A stretch of DNA of 64,000 bases. Source: Methanosarcina sp. (GTDB taxonomy: Archaea; Halobacteriota; Methanosarcinia; Methanosarcinales; Methanosarcinaceae). Position 1 is the first letter of the stretch. Every line of letters begins with the position of its first letter. Below the pieces are notes generated by a model. That model worked only from the letters and a program-made list of their open reading frames with translations. It was not told the DNA's origin and did no database searches. Both the position numbers and the translations under genes were made by a program. Positions 9,143-19,123 of this stretch are shown piece after piece. Location: assembly GCF_028693135.1 (NCBI RefSeq), contig NZ_JAQUVZ010000013.1:1-64000 (forward strand), read 5' to 3'.

Positions 9143-9259
9143 TTATCCCTTATCAGTTTTCCAACTACCAACCACTTTAAGAACAGCACTCGCTATACCT
9201 GAAAAAACAGCAATAACAATTGCCACCTTAAACCAAAATGTCGCTCCACCTTTAGACAT
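9143..9259 (-). CDS. Small single-span membrane peptide
   Basis: A 38-residue peptide beginning MSKGGATFWF, with one hydrophobic helix (about residues 8-30) and a charged C-terminus (SWKTDKG). A TATA-like TTTTTTATATTT lies about 25 bases before the ATG with no ribosome-binding site between, as expected for a leaderless archaeal gene. The frame remains open further upstream, but that extension is AT-rich and uninformative. I recognise no family. Confidence 0.4.
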   Translation of the reverse strand: MSKGGATFWFKVAIVIAVFSGIASAVLKVVGSWKTDKG

Positions 9260-9349
9260 AGTGCAACATATGGTGAACAAATATAAAAAATAAGGTATTA
9301 TATTATAGGATAGGTAATATAGAAGCAGGAGAAAAAAAGAGAACATGGA

Positions 9350-9621
9350 GGGGATAAATTTTCTATGTTCTCATCAAATAGTTATTTTTCCAATCATTTA
9401 AAAAACTTTTGAAAACACACTTCACATTGTCCTGATACTCCGGAAACTAAAAACATAGCTAAAAAACGAGAAAATTCTTTTTTAGTTAGTCGGGGACTTA
9501 AAAATAATACCATAGATTGAAATACACAGGAAACTATTTTTTAATCTTCGGATATTCGATAATGCAAAAAATGGATTATAGATAAGATGAGAAAAGAAAG
9601 CCTTATTTAAATATCCTCTTT
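9350..9621. other. AT-rich spacer
   Basis: No gene, repeat or RNA structure recognised here, apart from the run-in to the lysine-rich gene's 3' end. Confidence 0.3.
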
Positions 9622-9810
9622 TTATTTTCCTTTTCCTTTCTTATCTTGTTTCTTATCTTGTTTCTTATCTTGTTTCTTATCTTGATTCTTATCTGGTACT
9701 TTTATGTTGTCTTTTGATTCCTTAACTGCCTCAACTGGTGTTTTTATTTTACCGTTCGTTTCCTTATCTATTTTATCGCGTTTTGCTGCCTTTTGCTTCT
9801 TTGTTGCCAA
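9622..9810 (-). CDS. Lysine-rich small protein with QDKK repeats
   Basis: A 62-residue protein, more than one third lysine, ending in four NQDKK/QDKK units coded by a 12-bp tandem repeat (9640-9690). It starts at a TTG codon preceded by AGAGGT at a normal distance, which decides the start and supports translation. There is no signal peptide or hydrophobic segment. The composition suggests binding to nucleic acid or acidic partners, but this is inference. No family recognised. Confidence 0.5.
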   Translation of the reverse strand: MATKKQKAAKRDKIDKETNGKIKTPVEAVKESKDNIKVPDKNQDKKQDKKQDKKQDKKGKGK

Positions 9811-10078
9811 ATTATAAACCTCTTGAAGTCTTATTTACAAATTAATAATTATAAAACAGTAATGTACTATATAAAGTTCATCTTTTATTCAATTTATTTT
9901 CAAAGTTTTCTGTATCCTCTTCAAATTGTATGTAACTATTCAGCCATAGCCTTGAGTAAAAGCAATTATTCCTAGTTCCGAAGAAAAAATAAAAAAATTT
10001 GAGGTTTAAGGACTTCTTAAACTTAAACCTCTTCTCGAGCTCCGTATAGAATTCTTTTTTTCGGGATAAGCTCCAGGG

Positions 10079-13000
10079 TCATTTTTGTTCCCATAATTGA
10101 ATACCGGGAGAATTCCGAGCTTCAGCCCCAAAGAAGAAGTAATCCTCGTTTTCCCCGGCCATCATCGTTGAAAAGGAAGTCCAGGCTCCATCATTGGACC
10201 TTTTTAGGATGATTGTGGAGATATCGATGTTATTTTCTTCAATCCAGGCTTTTGAAACTCTGAATTCTATAACTACCTTATTGATACCCTCAGAGTTTTC
10301 AAATTCTTCGCTGCCTGCCAGGAGACTCATACCTTGGTAGACCCCAAAACCCTTGAAGAAATCAGTGTCCTGCTTCCCGTCCAGTTCCCGATCATCATCT
10401 GAAGAATCCTCTTTGAGTCCCTCGTCCCCGGAAGCAGCCATTGTAGAATACTTCCAGGGTTCAAAGCTGATTCCGGAAACGCCAGTTTCAGGACTGTTCA
10501 AGCTGAACTCGGTTTTTGATTCTGCGGAAACACCCTGTTGCGAGGCTTCAACTGTCCATAAGTTTTCTGTGAACTCTCCCGAAATGTCCGTATGATCCCG
10601 GGTGTCCTGCCTTTCAGAAATATTATCTTCAGATAGAGCCAGACAATCGAAAAGACAGATTACTGGCAGATAATCCAGGCTGCCGGTGTAAGAATTAATC
10701 TCATAGGGTGTATCTCCTATTCCGTCCCCGTCAGCATCCTGTCCCTCATAATCACTCCAGTAGTTCCCTATTTCGGAACTGTTCCAGGTATTAAGGTCTT
10801 CATCTTCAACATTCTTTGTGTTGTTAAAATAATTGTTGTAAATGAGGTTGCCATAACTCCCATCAATCAGGATGCCCGTATCAAAGTTGTTTGAAACGAT
10901 ATTTGACATCAGGGTATTGCCATTTGGCCTTATTTTGTCTCCGCTGCCTTTGCTGTCATCTGTGAGGCAGACACCATATAGATTTTCCAGGACAGTGTTG
11001 TTGGTTAAATTGTTGTTTTCAGACATCCATAGTAAAATGCCTATTAAGTTTGAACTGGCATCATTGTAAATAGCTGTGTTGTTTCTGGAAACCCACATCG
11101 AAAGCCCGTAATTGTTTAAGTTTGCATTATTGACGTCCAGAGTGTTATTATTTGAAAATGTCAGATCGATGCCGTAAATATTTTCAGAGGCGTTGTTATT
11201 AATTAATTTATTATTGTCTGAAGACTCCAGATAGATGCCTTCAAAATTGTAATTTGCCAGGTTTCCTGCAAACGTATTGTTTTCGGACCCATAGGCATAA
11301 AGTCCGTTGTAATTGTCTGAGGCACTGTTATTAAGCAGGCTGTTGTGCTCTGAACTGTCCAAACATATGCCGTACCCGTTTCCTGAAAGGATGTTGTCTG
11401 CAACTGTGGTATTTTCCGAACTTAAAACAAAAATGCCGGCATCGTTGTACGAGGCACTATTGTTAGCAAGCGTACCGCCCTCGGTACTTTCGAGATAGAT
11501 CCCATAAAGGTTGTCCGATACGCTGTTATTTTCAAGCCTTGCCTCGCTTGTATTGGAGAGATAAATCCCGCATACGTTATATTCCAGGGAAAGGTCCCTG
11601 ACCGAAACGTTCTGGCAGGAAACGAAATAAGCGGTGCCTGCATTTGAGCTGGAATCAAGTTCGATTCCGTCGCCATTTACAAAGAAATATATCGGCTTGC
11701 CGTCCACAAGGTTGTTTGTTTCTATCTGGTTCGGTTCAAGTACCCCTTCGGCTCCAAAGTTAAGATAATTGTCTGACATCGTATTGTATTTGAGCGTATT
11801 CCCCCAGGAACTGATCAGGTAGAGCCCGCAAAGCATATTGGAATCTGCGGTGTTGTTCTCAACGGCATTTCCACAGGCGTTTTCAAACAGAAAACCGAAT
11901 TCATTGTTTGAAACCACGCTGTTGTTTTCGATTTTCCCGTCCCCGGAATCCAGGAGATACATTCCCACGTCGTTATTTGCAAGTGTGTTGTTTTCAAGCA
12001 GGAAATTGCTTGTATTGCATAGGACAACTCCACAATAGTTGTTTTTGAGATCCAGGTCCCGGACAGTAACATTCTGGCAGTTAATACAGAAAACCGTCCC
12101 TGCTCTGGATGAAGCATTTATTTCCAGATCGCTTTCCCCAACAACGTGATATACAGGCTTACCGTCAACGGTATTGCTCTTATCGATATCGTTTAAGGAA
12201 GTAAAGTCTGTAATTATCAAATTATATTCATTGTTTCCCATCTTATTACCGCAGAGTCTGTTATCCCCCGACGCTCTGAGACAGATCCCGTAACTGTTTG
12301 AAATAGCTCTGTTCCGGTAGAGGGTATTGTTAGGGGAATTATACAGATAGATCCCTGTATGGATGTTTGAAATTGCATTGTTTGCCTGCACCGTATTGTT
12401 AGACGAGCCGTACATGCAAATCCCGAGCAGATTATCTATGAGAATATTGTTGCTAATGGTGTTTCCCTTGGCATTGTAAAGAAGGATCCCACAATTGGAG
12501 AACATACTGTTTGAGTAATCGCCTGTCCCGACTATGGTAAATCCGCTGATATTTACGGAATCTGCGGTAACATAAAATACACAATCTTCCGGGTTATCTG
12601 ACTGGACCACTGTATTTTGATATCCGCACTCGGAGCAGATTGTCAGCGTTTTGTCAACATTCACAGTTTCACTGTACCAACCCTCGCGGACAATGATCGT
12701 TGAACCGGCGGCTGCCCTGTCCACTGCTTCCTGAATAGAAGAATAAGTATCGGGTGCACCGTCTACATTGTCATTGTCAACATAAAGAATCGCAGCCTGC
12801 TTACCCACGGAAACACAGTCCTTCCTGGAAGTACTGTTAGCTCCAAATTCGTTTCCCACGGAAAGGGTTACCGTGTAAAGCCCTTGATCAGCGTATGTAT
12901 GCACAGGGTTTTGTTCGGTTGAACTCGCTCCGTCCCCAAAGTCCCAGACCCAACCTGTCGGGGAATTCCTGCTAGCATCAAAGAAACTAACCGCAAGTGG

Positions 13001-14623
13001 GGAAGCTCCCGAAGTAACATCTCGTACAAAATAAGCTTCCGGAGCTGCGTCCCTGTCAGTAAACGCTTTTATGCAGGCATTTGAATTCTCAAGGACAGAA
13101 GAGAGGTCCACCCAGCTCATGCCGTCAGAACTGACATAGCTTTCCCCGGCATTGGAAGAAGCCTGACTGCTGTAATCCTCCACCGGGCACTCCAGAGCAA
13201 CGGGATATCCGTATTCAGGAGCACTTAACCTGAGCACCACTGAGAAATTCTGCCCTTCGACAAGGGGAACTCCCTGGTTCAGCCGGACGGTATGATACCC
13301 TGCGTAAGTAAATGTCCCGTTTCCGGATGCCTTCAGGCCCTCAGGGTTTACAGGTCCGGAAACCGGATCGGTATAAATATAGACCTCATAATCTGCCCCG
13401 GAATCCGTGGTATAGAAACTGACAGCATTGAGCGTCTCATTCTCCCTGGCTGTGAAAAGATTGGCAGCCCAGGCAGATGTTTTTTGGGCATACCCGAAAC
13501 TGTTGACCCAGCCCAGGGGGTCATACTGGTATATGGAATCATAGTCACTGAGGTTCTCTGCGGTGTAAATGGCATTATCTGTGCCTATTTTCGAATCATA
13601 ATAGGAGACATAGAAATAACCTTCTTCTCCCCAGTCAGGTCCCCAGGAGTTCTTTACGATAAAGGCGCCATCTCCCGGAGCAGCCGGACGGAATTTGTTT
13701 TTATCAAAGGAATCGTCCCAGCCGACAATAGCAATCAGGTGATTGGAGAAATCCTGGCCGGCGTAATAATAACTGTTGTTAACAAGATCAAAAGAGGAAA
13801 AATCCACACAGATTGTAGAGGCAACTGCTCCGTATTCCTGCAAAGCCCATTTGATGTTTTCGTTGTCCAGAGGCTCCTGCCGGTTTGGAATAAACAGAAC
13901 TTCCTGCACATGTTTTGCTGTCGGAAGCCCTTCAGGAGAAACACTGGAATGGGGATCATAGGGATCATCCGTTTCAATGACAGGGCCACTCCAGCGGGCA
14001 AGGTAAGCTGCAGACATCAGTGTGAAGCCGCCTTCATAAGAATCAAAACTCTCGGGATAATAGGGTGAGAGCAGGTTTTTCATATTGTTTTCCGAGAAAT
14101 CCCAGGTTTCTGAGGGAAGCAGATAGGACTCAAGCGAAGAATAGGAACCATAAGCCCAGCAGCTCCCCGAATCTTTCTGGTCTTTTACAGGGCTGACTTT
14201 CCCAAGAGCCCGAAGGTCGTAGAAAGATTCAAAAGAGCCTGAATCTTCCCCATTCTCAACCGCTTGAAGATGCGAGAAATCTACAGGAGCAGGCTTCAGT
14301 CCTGTAGCATAAGCTTCAGTCTCCGATTCAGCTTCCGATTCAGCTTCAGCCTCCGATTCGGATGTCAACGCATTCCGAGAGGAAAAAAGCAATATTTCAG
14401 TGTTTTCTTTTTTCTCCATTTGTTCCTGAAATTTCAAAAAGTCGGGATTAAGAGGAGCAAAAGAATATTCTTCCCCGGAACTTCCTTCGACAACCGGGTC
14501 TGAGATCAAAGTCAACTGTGCAATGTTTTCACTTTCATTAGCCACACCTGAACTCACTGCCGCAAGTCCCGAAATAAGGATGACAAAAAGCAATAGCCTA
14601 ATAATAATTTTCATATTTCTCAT
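10079..14623 (-). CDS. Exported papain-like protease with PKD, beta-helix and PGF-pre-PGF-like domains
   Basis: A 1514-residue exported surface protein. Residues 1-28 are a signal peptide. A Glu/Ser/Ala-rich linker covers residues 85-105. Residues 135-345 are a C1A (papain-like) protease with Q149, nucleophile C155 in SGSCWAYGS, H295 in SNHLIAIVGWDD and N325 in VKNSWGPDWG. A lectin-like domain follows (370-525), then a PKD domain with WDFGDGASS (528-608). A NosD-type parallel beta-helix built of NNT/NGIYL repeats runs from 612 to about 1330, interrupted by two DGKPVYH/DGKPIYF modules. The end (about 1370-1514) resembles the PGF-pre-PGF domain of methanogen surface proteins, but no transmembrane sorting tail follows. 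A ribosome-binding site, GGGAG, precedes ATG 14623. The substrate and role are unknown; cell-surface adhesion or processing is likely. Confidence 0.9.
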   Translation of the reverse strand: MRNMKIIIRLLLFVILISGLAAVSSGVANESENIAQLTLISDPVVEGSSGEEYSFAPLNPDFLKFQEQMEKKENTEILLFSSRNALTSESEAEAESEAESETEAYATGLKPAPVDFSHLQAVENGEDSGSFESFYDLRALGKVSPVKDQKDSGSCWAYGSYSSLESYLLPSETWDFSENNMKNLLSPYYPESFDSYEGGFTLMSAAYLARWSGPVIETDDPYDPHSSVSPEGLPTAKHVQEVLFIPNRQEPLDNENIKWALQEYGAVASTICVDFSSFDLVNNSYYYAGQDFSNHLIAIVGWDDSFDKNKFRPAAPGDGAFIVKNSWGPDWGEEGYFYVSYYDSKIGTDNAIYTAENLSDYDSIYQYDPLGWVNSFGYAQKTSAWAANLFTARENETLNAVSFYTTDSGADYEVYIYTDPVSGPVNPEGLKASGNGTFTYAGYHTVRLNQGVPLVEGQNFSVVLRLSAPEYGYPVALECPVEDYSSQASSNAGESYVSSDGMSWVDLSSVLENSNACIKAFTDRDAAPEAYFVRDVTSGASPLAVSFFDASRNSPTGWVWDFGDGASSTEQNPVHTYADQGLYTVTLSVGNEFGANSTSRKDCVSVGKQAAILYVDNDNVDGAPDTYSSIQEAVDRAAAGSTIIVREGWYSETVNVDKTLTICSECGYQNTVVQSDNPEDCVFYVTADSVNISGFTIVGTGDYSNSMFSNCGILLYNAKGNTISNNILIDNLLGICMYGSSNNTVQANNAISNIHTGIYLYNSPNNTLYRNRAISNSYGICLRASGDNRLCGNKMGNNEYNLIITDFTSLNDIDKSNTVDGKPVYHVVGESDLEINASSRAGTVFCINCQNVTVRDLDLKNNYCGVVLCNTSNFLLENNTLANNDVGMYLLDSGDGKIENNSVVSNNEFGFLFENACGNAVENNTADSNMLCGLYLISSWGNTLKYNTMSDNYLNFGAEGVLEPNQIETNNLVDGKPIYFFVNGDGIELDSSSNAGTAYFVSCQNVSVRDLSLEYNVCGIYLSNTSEARLENNSVSDNLYGIYLESTEGGTLANNSASYNDAGIFVLSSENTTVADNILSGNGYGICLDSSEHNSLLNNSASDNYNGLYAYGSENNTFAGNLANYNFEGIYLESSDNNKLINNNASENIYGIDLTFSNNNTLDVNNANLNNYGLSMWVSRNNTAIYNDASSNLIGILLWMSENNNLTNNTVLENLYGVCLTDDSKGSGDKIRPNGNTLMSNIVSNNFDTGILIDGSYGNLIYNNYFNNTKNVEDEDLNTWNSSEIGNYWSDYEGQDADGDGIGDTPYEINSYTGSLDYLPVICLFDCLALSEDNISERQDTRDHTDISGEFTENLWTVEASQQGVSAESKTEFSLNSPETGVSGISFEPWKYSTMAASGDEGLKEDSSDDDRELDGKQDTDFFKGFGVYQGMSLLAGSEEFENSEGINKVVIEFRVSKAWIEENNIDISTIILKRSNDGAWTSFSTMMAGENEDYFFFGAEARNSPGIQLWEQK

Positions 14624-14639
14624 GAAAAATCTCCCTCAA

Positions 14640-15066
14640 GTAGTTAATCGGCTGACATGTTTTCACAATCTACCGGCGTTTTTTACAGGTACCTCTCTGT
14701 TAGATGAAATGAAAAGGCTCAGGTGTTTAAGAAAAAAATCACCATATCTGGACACGGGTGCAAAACCTGAGCATACTGGTTTGAAATCAGCTTGAAAATT
14801 GAATTTAAGAGACTAACAGACTAACATATAAAATATTTTAAAGAAATACACGATGAGGTGTATAAATATATTCCGAAATTTTTGCGCAGCGTTTCCAGAA
14901 AGATCCAGCGAAGAAAAGGCTCCTAAGAAAAGGCTCTAAACTCCAGAAATTATTGGTTGTATGCCGAGGCTCTTGAACTGGCATGGAACGGTCCTTGTGG
15001 ATTTGTGAATAAAAGAGCGACGAAGCAAAGATGTAAAACATATGAATCCCACATTCCAGAGGATCA
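14640..15066. other. Divergent promoter region
   Basis: About 430 bases between the divergent protease and tsr3 genes. No gene is supported; short frames here have no ribosome-binding site or family resemblance. Confidence 0.3.
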
Positions 15067-15591
15067 ATGATGAATCCGACAAAGAGCCGGGACATTCCCC
15101 TATATATCTACCATGCCGGGCAGTGTGACCCTAAAAAGTGCACAGGAAAAAAAATGGCACGCTTTGAGCTTGCCCATCTTTACGACAGGATCTCAAGGCT
15201 GCCCCACTCAGCGATTTTGCTTGACCCTATGGCAGAAAAAGCCCTCTCACCAGCCGATAACCCTAAGAAAGGAATTATTGTGCTTGACTGTTCCTGGGAA
15301 GAAGTGGAAAGGATTTTTCCTGAACTGGAACAGCTGAACCTGGAACACAGGGCCCTTCCTTACATGCTTGCAGGCAATCCTGTGAACTTCGGAAAGCCTT
15401 TTAAACTCAACTCTGCAGAGGCGTTTGCAGCAGCCCTGTATATTTTTGGGTATAAAGAGCAGGCTGAAAAAGTCATGTCCAAGTTTAACTGGGGGCACAG
15501 CTTCCTTGAACTGAACAGGGAACCGCTTGAAGAATATGCAACCGCAAAAAACAGCACTGAAATTGTGGAAATGCAGAGCCATTACATCTGA
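15067..15591 (+). CDS. tsr3: Tsr3, 16S/18S rRNA aminocarboxypropyltransferase (DUF367)
   Basis: A 174-residue protein of the DUF367/Tsr3 family, a SPOUT-like enzyme that transfers the aminocarboxypropyl group of S-adenosylmethionine to a pyrimidine of small-subunit rRNA. Visible family features are [18 protein letters not shown] near the N-terminus, [46 protein letters not shown] and [11 protein letters not shown]. The length is normal for archaea. ATG 15067 is preceded by GAGGATCA. It stands before a tandem repeat and the SLOG gene, with which it may share a transcript. Confidence 0.92.
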   Translation: MMNPTKSRDIPLYIYHAGQCDPKKCTGKKMARFELAHLYDRISRLPHSAILLDPMAEKALSPADNPKKGIIVLDCSWEEVERIFPELEQLNLEHRALPYMLAGNPVNFGKPFKLNSAEAFAAALYIFGYKEQAEKVMSKFNWGHSFLELNREPLEEYATAKNSTEIVEMQSHYI

Positions 15592-15697
15592 AGGCGGCTA
15601 CATTCAGAGAAAATCAATTATCCAGAGAAAATCAATTGTTTCGGAGCCTCTAGAAGAAAGGGGCGCAACCTGACCGAATCTCTAATAAAAGGTCTGA

Positions 15698-15780
15698 AGT
15701 TCTGAAAAGGCTGAAAGTTCTGAAAAGGCTGAAAGTTCTGAAAAGGCTGAAAGTTCTGAAAGGCTGAAAGAGCTAAAAGG
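15698..15780. repeat. Tandem array of an 18-bp unit
   Basis: Four and a half copies of AAAAGGCTGAAAGTTCTG, the last partly degenerate. The array lies just before the ribosome-binding site of the SLOG gene, so it may lie within its leader. Confidence 0.85.
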
Positions 15781-15798
15781 GTAAAGGAGTTATGTACA

Positions 15799-16317
15799 GT
15801 GGAACCGTTATTAAGAAAACAGATTGGGGTTATAGGAGCCGGGACCTGCAGCATTGAGACCAGAGCCCTTGCAGAAGCTGTGGGAAAAGAGATTGCAAAA
15901 AAGGGAGCTATTCTTCTCTGTGGAGGCCTGGGAGGAGTAATGGAAGCAGCAGCTTATGGAGCAAAACTTGAAGGAGGAATAACCCTGGGAATTTTACCCG
16001 GAGCCCTGCGGGAGGAAGCAAATCCCTGGATAGATATAGCCGTTCTCAGTGGAATGGGGCATGCCAGAAATGCACTTATATCCCAGTCCTCAGATGCTCT
16101 TATTGCGGTTTCCGGGGAATATGGGACACTTTCAGAAATAGCTCTTGGGCTGAAGATGGGAAAGCCTGTGGTATTGCTGGAGTCCAGATGGAAAATCGAG
16201 GGTACGGAGAGCACAAAAAGCCCGCAGGAGGCTGTAGAGCTTGCTTTCAGACTCATTGAAGACGGGATAAAAAGAAAAATAGAGACGAGGTATAGAGACG
16301 AGGTGTTAAAACCTTAA
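15799..16317 (+). CDS. SLOG/LOG-superfamily protein (TIGR00725 type)
   Basis: A 172-residue Rossmann-like protein of the TIGR00725 group within the SLOG (lysine decarboxylase-like) superfamily. It shows IGVIGAG near the N-terminus, a glycine-rich ILLCGGLGGVMEAAAYGA motif and, further on, GEYGTLSEIALGLKMGKPVVLL, which corresponds to the family's PGGxGTxxE-type nucleotide site. The P-G-G part is replaced by SGEY. Related LOG proteins are phosphoribohydrolases, but the substrate of this group is unknown. The GTG start at 15799 is fixed by AAAGGAG nine bases upstream. Confidence 0.85.
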   Translation: MEPLLRKQIGVIGAGTCSIETRALAEAVGKEIAKKGAILLCGGLGGVMEAAAYGAKLEGGITLGILPGALREEANPWIDIAVLSGMGHARNALISQSSDALIAVSGEYGTLSEIALGLKMGKPVVLLESRWKIEGTESTKSPQEAVELAFRLIEDGIKRKIETRYRDEVLKP

Positions 16318-16426
16318 GTAAAATTTCTGAATAAAAAGAGCCATAAAAAAAGGAAAAAACAGGTAAATAAGGAATATCTGAACCTTATTAGAGTTACGGT
16401 AGTAAAATATTTTGATATTTGATCCA

Positions 16427-16569
16427 TAAATTTATATTGCAAAAGGCAACTTCAAGAATTAGGAGGTAGGCTTCGACTCAGACTGGCAGGAATTTAGGGG
16501 TATGCCAGCATTCCTCCACAAAATGTAATGAAAGCTTTACTTATAAGAAAAATTATACCGGAGTTTTAA
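16427..16569 (+). promoter_or_regulatory. topA promoter and structured leader
   Basis: A TATA-like AAATTTATAT at 16427-16436 predicts a transcript start near 16460, about 110 bases before topA. The leader can fold into a nested hairpin. The outer stem is GGAGG (16462-16466) with CCTCC (16513-16517). The inner 6-bp stem is CTGGCA (16483-16488) with TGCCAG (16503-16508). The alternative pairing GGAAT/ATTCC competes with the inner stem. No known riboswitch class is recognised. Confidence 0.45.
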
Positions 16570-18825
16570 ATGCACCTTATCGTAACGGAAAAAAATATAG
16601 CAGCAAGGAGGATAGCTGCGATTCTGGCTCCAAAAAGTCCTAAGAAGGAAAGAGTCAGCGGAGTAGACGTATACCGGTACGAGATCGGATCCGGCGAAAA
16701 CAGGCAGGAGACTGCAGTGGTAGGGCTTTCCGGCCATATTGTCGGGATAGATTTTCCAAAAGAGTACAACAACTGGCAGAAGGTTGATGCCAGAGCCCTG
16801 GTAGACGCCGAGATTACAACAACTCCAATCAACCGGAAGATAGTGACTGCTTTAAGGAGCCTGGGAAAAGAAGCAGATAGGGTCACGATTGGAACTGACT
16901 ACGACCGGGAAGGAGAACTGATAGGAGTCGAAGCCCTCAATATCATACAAAAGGTAAACCCGGATATCCCTTTTGATAGAGTCCGCTACAGTGCAATAAC
17001 CCCTAAAGCAATTGAAGTAGCATTCGCAAATCCCACAAACGTTGACTTTAATCTTGCAGACGCCGGACATTCAAGGCAGGTCATTGACCTGGTATGGGGT
17101 GCAGCCCTTACCCGTTATATTTCCCTGTCAGCTGGCAGGCTTGGGAAAATGTTCCTCTCGGTAGGAAGGGTGCAGTCACCGACACTATCACTTATTGTAG
17201 ACAGGGAAAAGGAAAGGAATCTATTTGTCCCGACCCCTTACTGGGAGATCCATGCTGAACTTGAAACAGCATCAAAAGAAACCTTTTCTGCCCAGCACTC
17301 AACTCGCCGCTTCCTGGACAAAGAGGAAGCTGCAAAGGTGTTCAAAAAACTGGGGAAAAAAGCGGAAGTAAAGGAAATAGAAAAGGGGACAAAGAGCGAC
17401 CAGCCCCCTACCCCATTTAATACTACAGGTTTTATCAACGCGGCAAATTCAATAGGGCTCAGTCCTTCAAATGCCATGCGCTTAGCTGAATCCCTTTATA
17501 CTAATGGATACATTTCATACCCCAGGACAGATAATACGGTTTATCCTGAGACTCTGGAATTGAAGGCTCAAATTGAGATTTTTAAGGAAGGATATTTTAA
17601 GGAATATGCAAACGCCCTGCTTGAGAAAACCGAACTTGTCCCCACTCGCGGGAAAAAAGAAACAACAGACCACCCTCCTATCTATCCGGCTTCCCTTGCA
17701 AAGAAGACCGACATGAAAGAAGAGGAATGGAAGGTCTACGAGCTTGTAGTCAGGCGCTTTTTTGCAACCTTTGCCGGGCCTAGCACCTGGGAGACCATGC
17801 GCTTGAGACTCGATATCAATGAGGAAGAGTTCAGGGCAAACGGAGCAAGGCTACTGGAACAAGGCTGGCGCTGGTATTATCCCTACAATGCCCCTGAAGA
17901 CAGGCTATTTCCGGAACTCAGGGAAGGAGATCCCCTTAAAGTAGTAAAGAAAGAGATGCTGGACAAGGAAACCCAGCCTCCGGGACGCTACGGACAGGGA
18001 AGGCTGATTAATATTATGGAAGAGCTGGGGCTCGGCACAAAAGCTACCCGCCACGAGATAATCAGCAAGCTCTATTCCAGGGCTTATATCCATGGAAACC
18101 CGGTACAGCCCACAAACACTTCTTTTGCCGTAATGGATACCCTTGAGAAGTATTCCCCTACGATTACAAAACCGGACATGACAAAGCTGCTTGAAGAAAA
18201 TATGGATAAAATTGCAGAAGGCAAAATCCATGAGGATTCCGTACTTGAAGAGTCCCGGGAGATGCTGACCCAGGTCTTCTCGGAACTTGACAAAAACAAG
18301 GATAATATCATAGAGTCCCTCCAGGCAGGCCTCAGGGAAGACAAAATCATAGGCACCTGCTCCTTATGTGGAAACGACCTGCTGATCCGCCGTTCGAAGA
18401 GGGGAAGCCGTTTCATAGGCTGCAGCAACTACCCTGACTGCACTTTCTCCCTGCCCCTGCCAAAGAGCGGGCAGATCATTGTCACCGACAAGTCCTGTGA
18501 GGCGCACGGGCTGCACCATATCCGCATAATCAATCAGGGAAAACGAGCCTGGGACCTTGGCTGCCCTCATTGCAATTTCATCGAATGGCAGAAAACCCAG
18601 CAGGAAGAGCAGGCCAAGCAGCCGAAAAAGGAAAGGCCGAAATCCATAAAGGATATCGAAGGCGTTGGAAAAGCCACGGCAGGAAAACTCGAGGATGCAG
18701 GAATAAAAAGCATAGAAGCCCTGATGAAAGCCGATGCAATTGAGCTTGCGAAAACCATAAAGGTCACCGTAAAGAAGATTAAAAACTGGCAGATTTCATG
18801 CGGCAGTGCAGTTGAGGACTTATAA
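16570..18825 (+). CDS. topA: DNA topoisomerase I (type IA)
   Basis: A 751-residue type IA topoisomerase that relaxes negatively supercoiled DNA through a transient 5'-phosphotyrosine. The TOPRIM domain begins HLIVTEKNIAARRIA and carries the acidic TIGTDYDREGELIG motif near residue 105. The active tyrosine is Y317 in GYISYPRTDNT. A four-cysteine zinc ribbon follows near residue 597 (CSLCGNDLL ... CSNYPDC), then a second degenerate one with CPHC. A helix-hairpin-helix (IEGVGKATAGKLEDAG) ends the protein. This layout is typical of archaeal TopA. The gene has a structured leader and ends in a hairpin that includes its stop codon. Confidence 0.95.
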   Translation: MHLIVTEKNIAARRIAAILAPKSPKKERVSGVDVYRYEIGSGENRQETAVVGLSGHIVGIDFPKEYNNWQKVDARALVDAEITTTPINRKIVTALRSLGKEADRVTIGTDYDREGELIGVEALNIIQKVNPDIPFDRVRYSAITPKAIEVAFANPTNVDFNLADAGHSRQVIDLVWGAALTRYISLSAGRLGKMFLSVGRVQSPTLSLIVDREKERNLFVPTPYWEIHAELETASKETFSAQHSTRRFLDKEEAAKVFKKLGKKAEVKEIEKGTKSDQPPTPFNTTGFINAANSIGLSPSNAMRLAESLYTNGYISYPRTDNTVYPETLELKAQIEIFKEGYFKEYANALLEKTELVPTRGKKETTDHPPIYPASLAKKTDMKEEEWKVYELVVRRFFATFAGPSTWETMRLRLDINEEEFRANGARLLEQGWRWYYPYNAPEDRLFPELREGDPLKVVKKEMLDKETQPPGRYGQGRLINIMEELGLGTKATRHEIISKLYSRAYIHGNPVQPTNTSFAVMDTLEKYSPTITKPDMTKLLEENMDKIAEGKIHEDSVLEESREMLTQVFSELDKNKDNIIESLQAGLREDKIIGTCSLCGNDLLIRRSKRGSRFIGCSNYPDCTFSLPLPKSGQIIVTDKSCEAHGLHHIRIINQGKRAWDLGCPHCNFIEWQKTQQEEQAKQPKKERPKSIKDIEGVGKATAGKLEDAGIKSIEALMKADAIELAKTIKVTVKKIKNWQISCGSAVEDL

Positions 18826-18852
18826 ATACGGTCCTCACGCAGGCTTTTTTAG
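18813..18852 (+). terminator. Hairpin terminator of topA
   Basis: TGAGGAC (18813-18819) pairs with GTCCTCA (18831-18837). The topA stop codon lies in the loop, and CTTTTTTAG follows within ten bases. Confidence 0.5.
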
Positions 18853-19123
18853 TTATTTTAGATCTCACTTCTGTCGAATATATGAAAAAAAAAATTGGAT
18901 ATAAAAAGTAAATTAAATTTGCAAGCTTCATAAAATCTCAGCAGGAAACCCGTTAAATCTTTAGATTTAGAGGGTAGCTGACTCTCTTTTTTGTACTTTA
19001 TTTTGATGAAACAAGCAAAAAACCAAAGAAATAGCAACATTTTTAGGACAAAAAGGTTGCTGTCTGAAAATAAGGTAAAATAAGTTTTACTAAAAACCTA
19101 TTTTCCTTTTGCTTTCTTTATAT

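Noticed and set aside
13292-14068. 258-codon plus-strand frame opposite the large protease
   Set aside because: It is antisense to a well-supported domain protein and has no family resemblance or ribosome-binding site.
16483-16515. H-type pseudoknot before topA
   Set aside because: Stems CTGGCA/TGCCAG and GGAAT/ATTCC overlap in pseudoknot order, but the connecting loops of zero and one base are too short; alternative hairpins are more likely.
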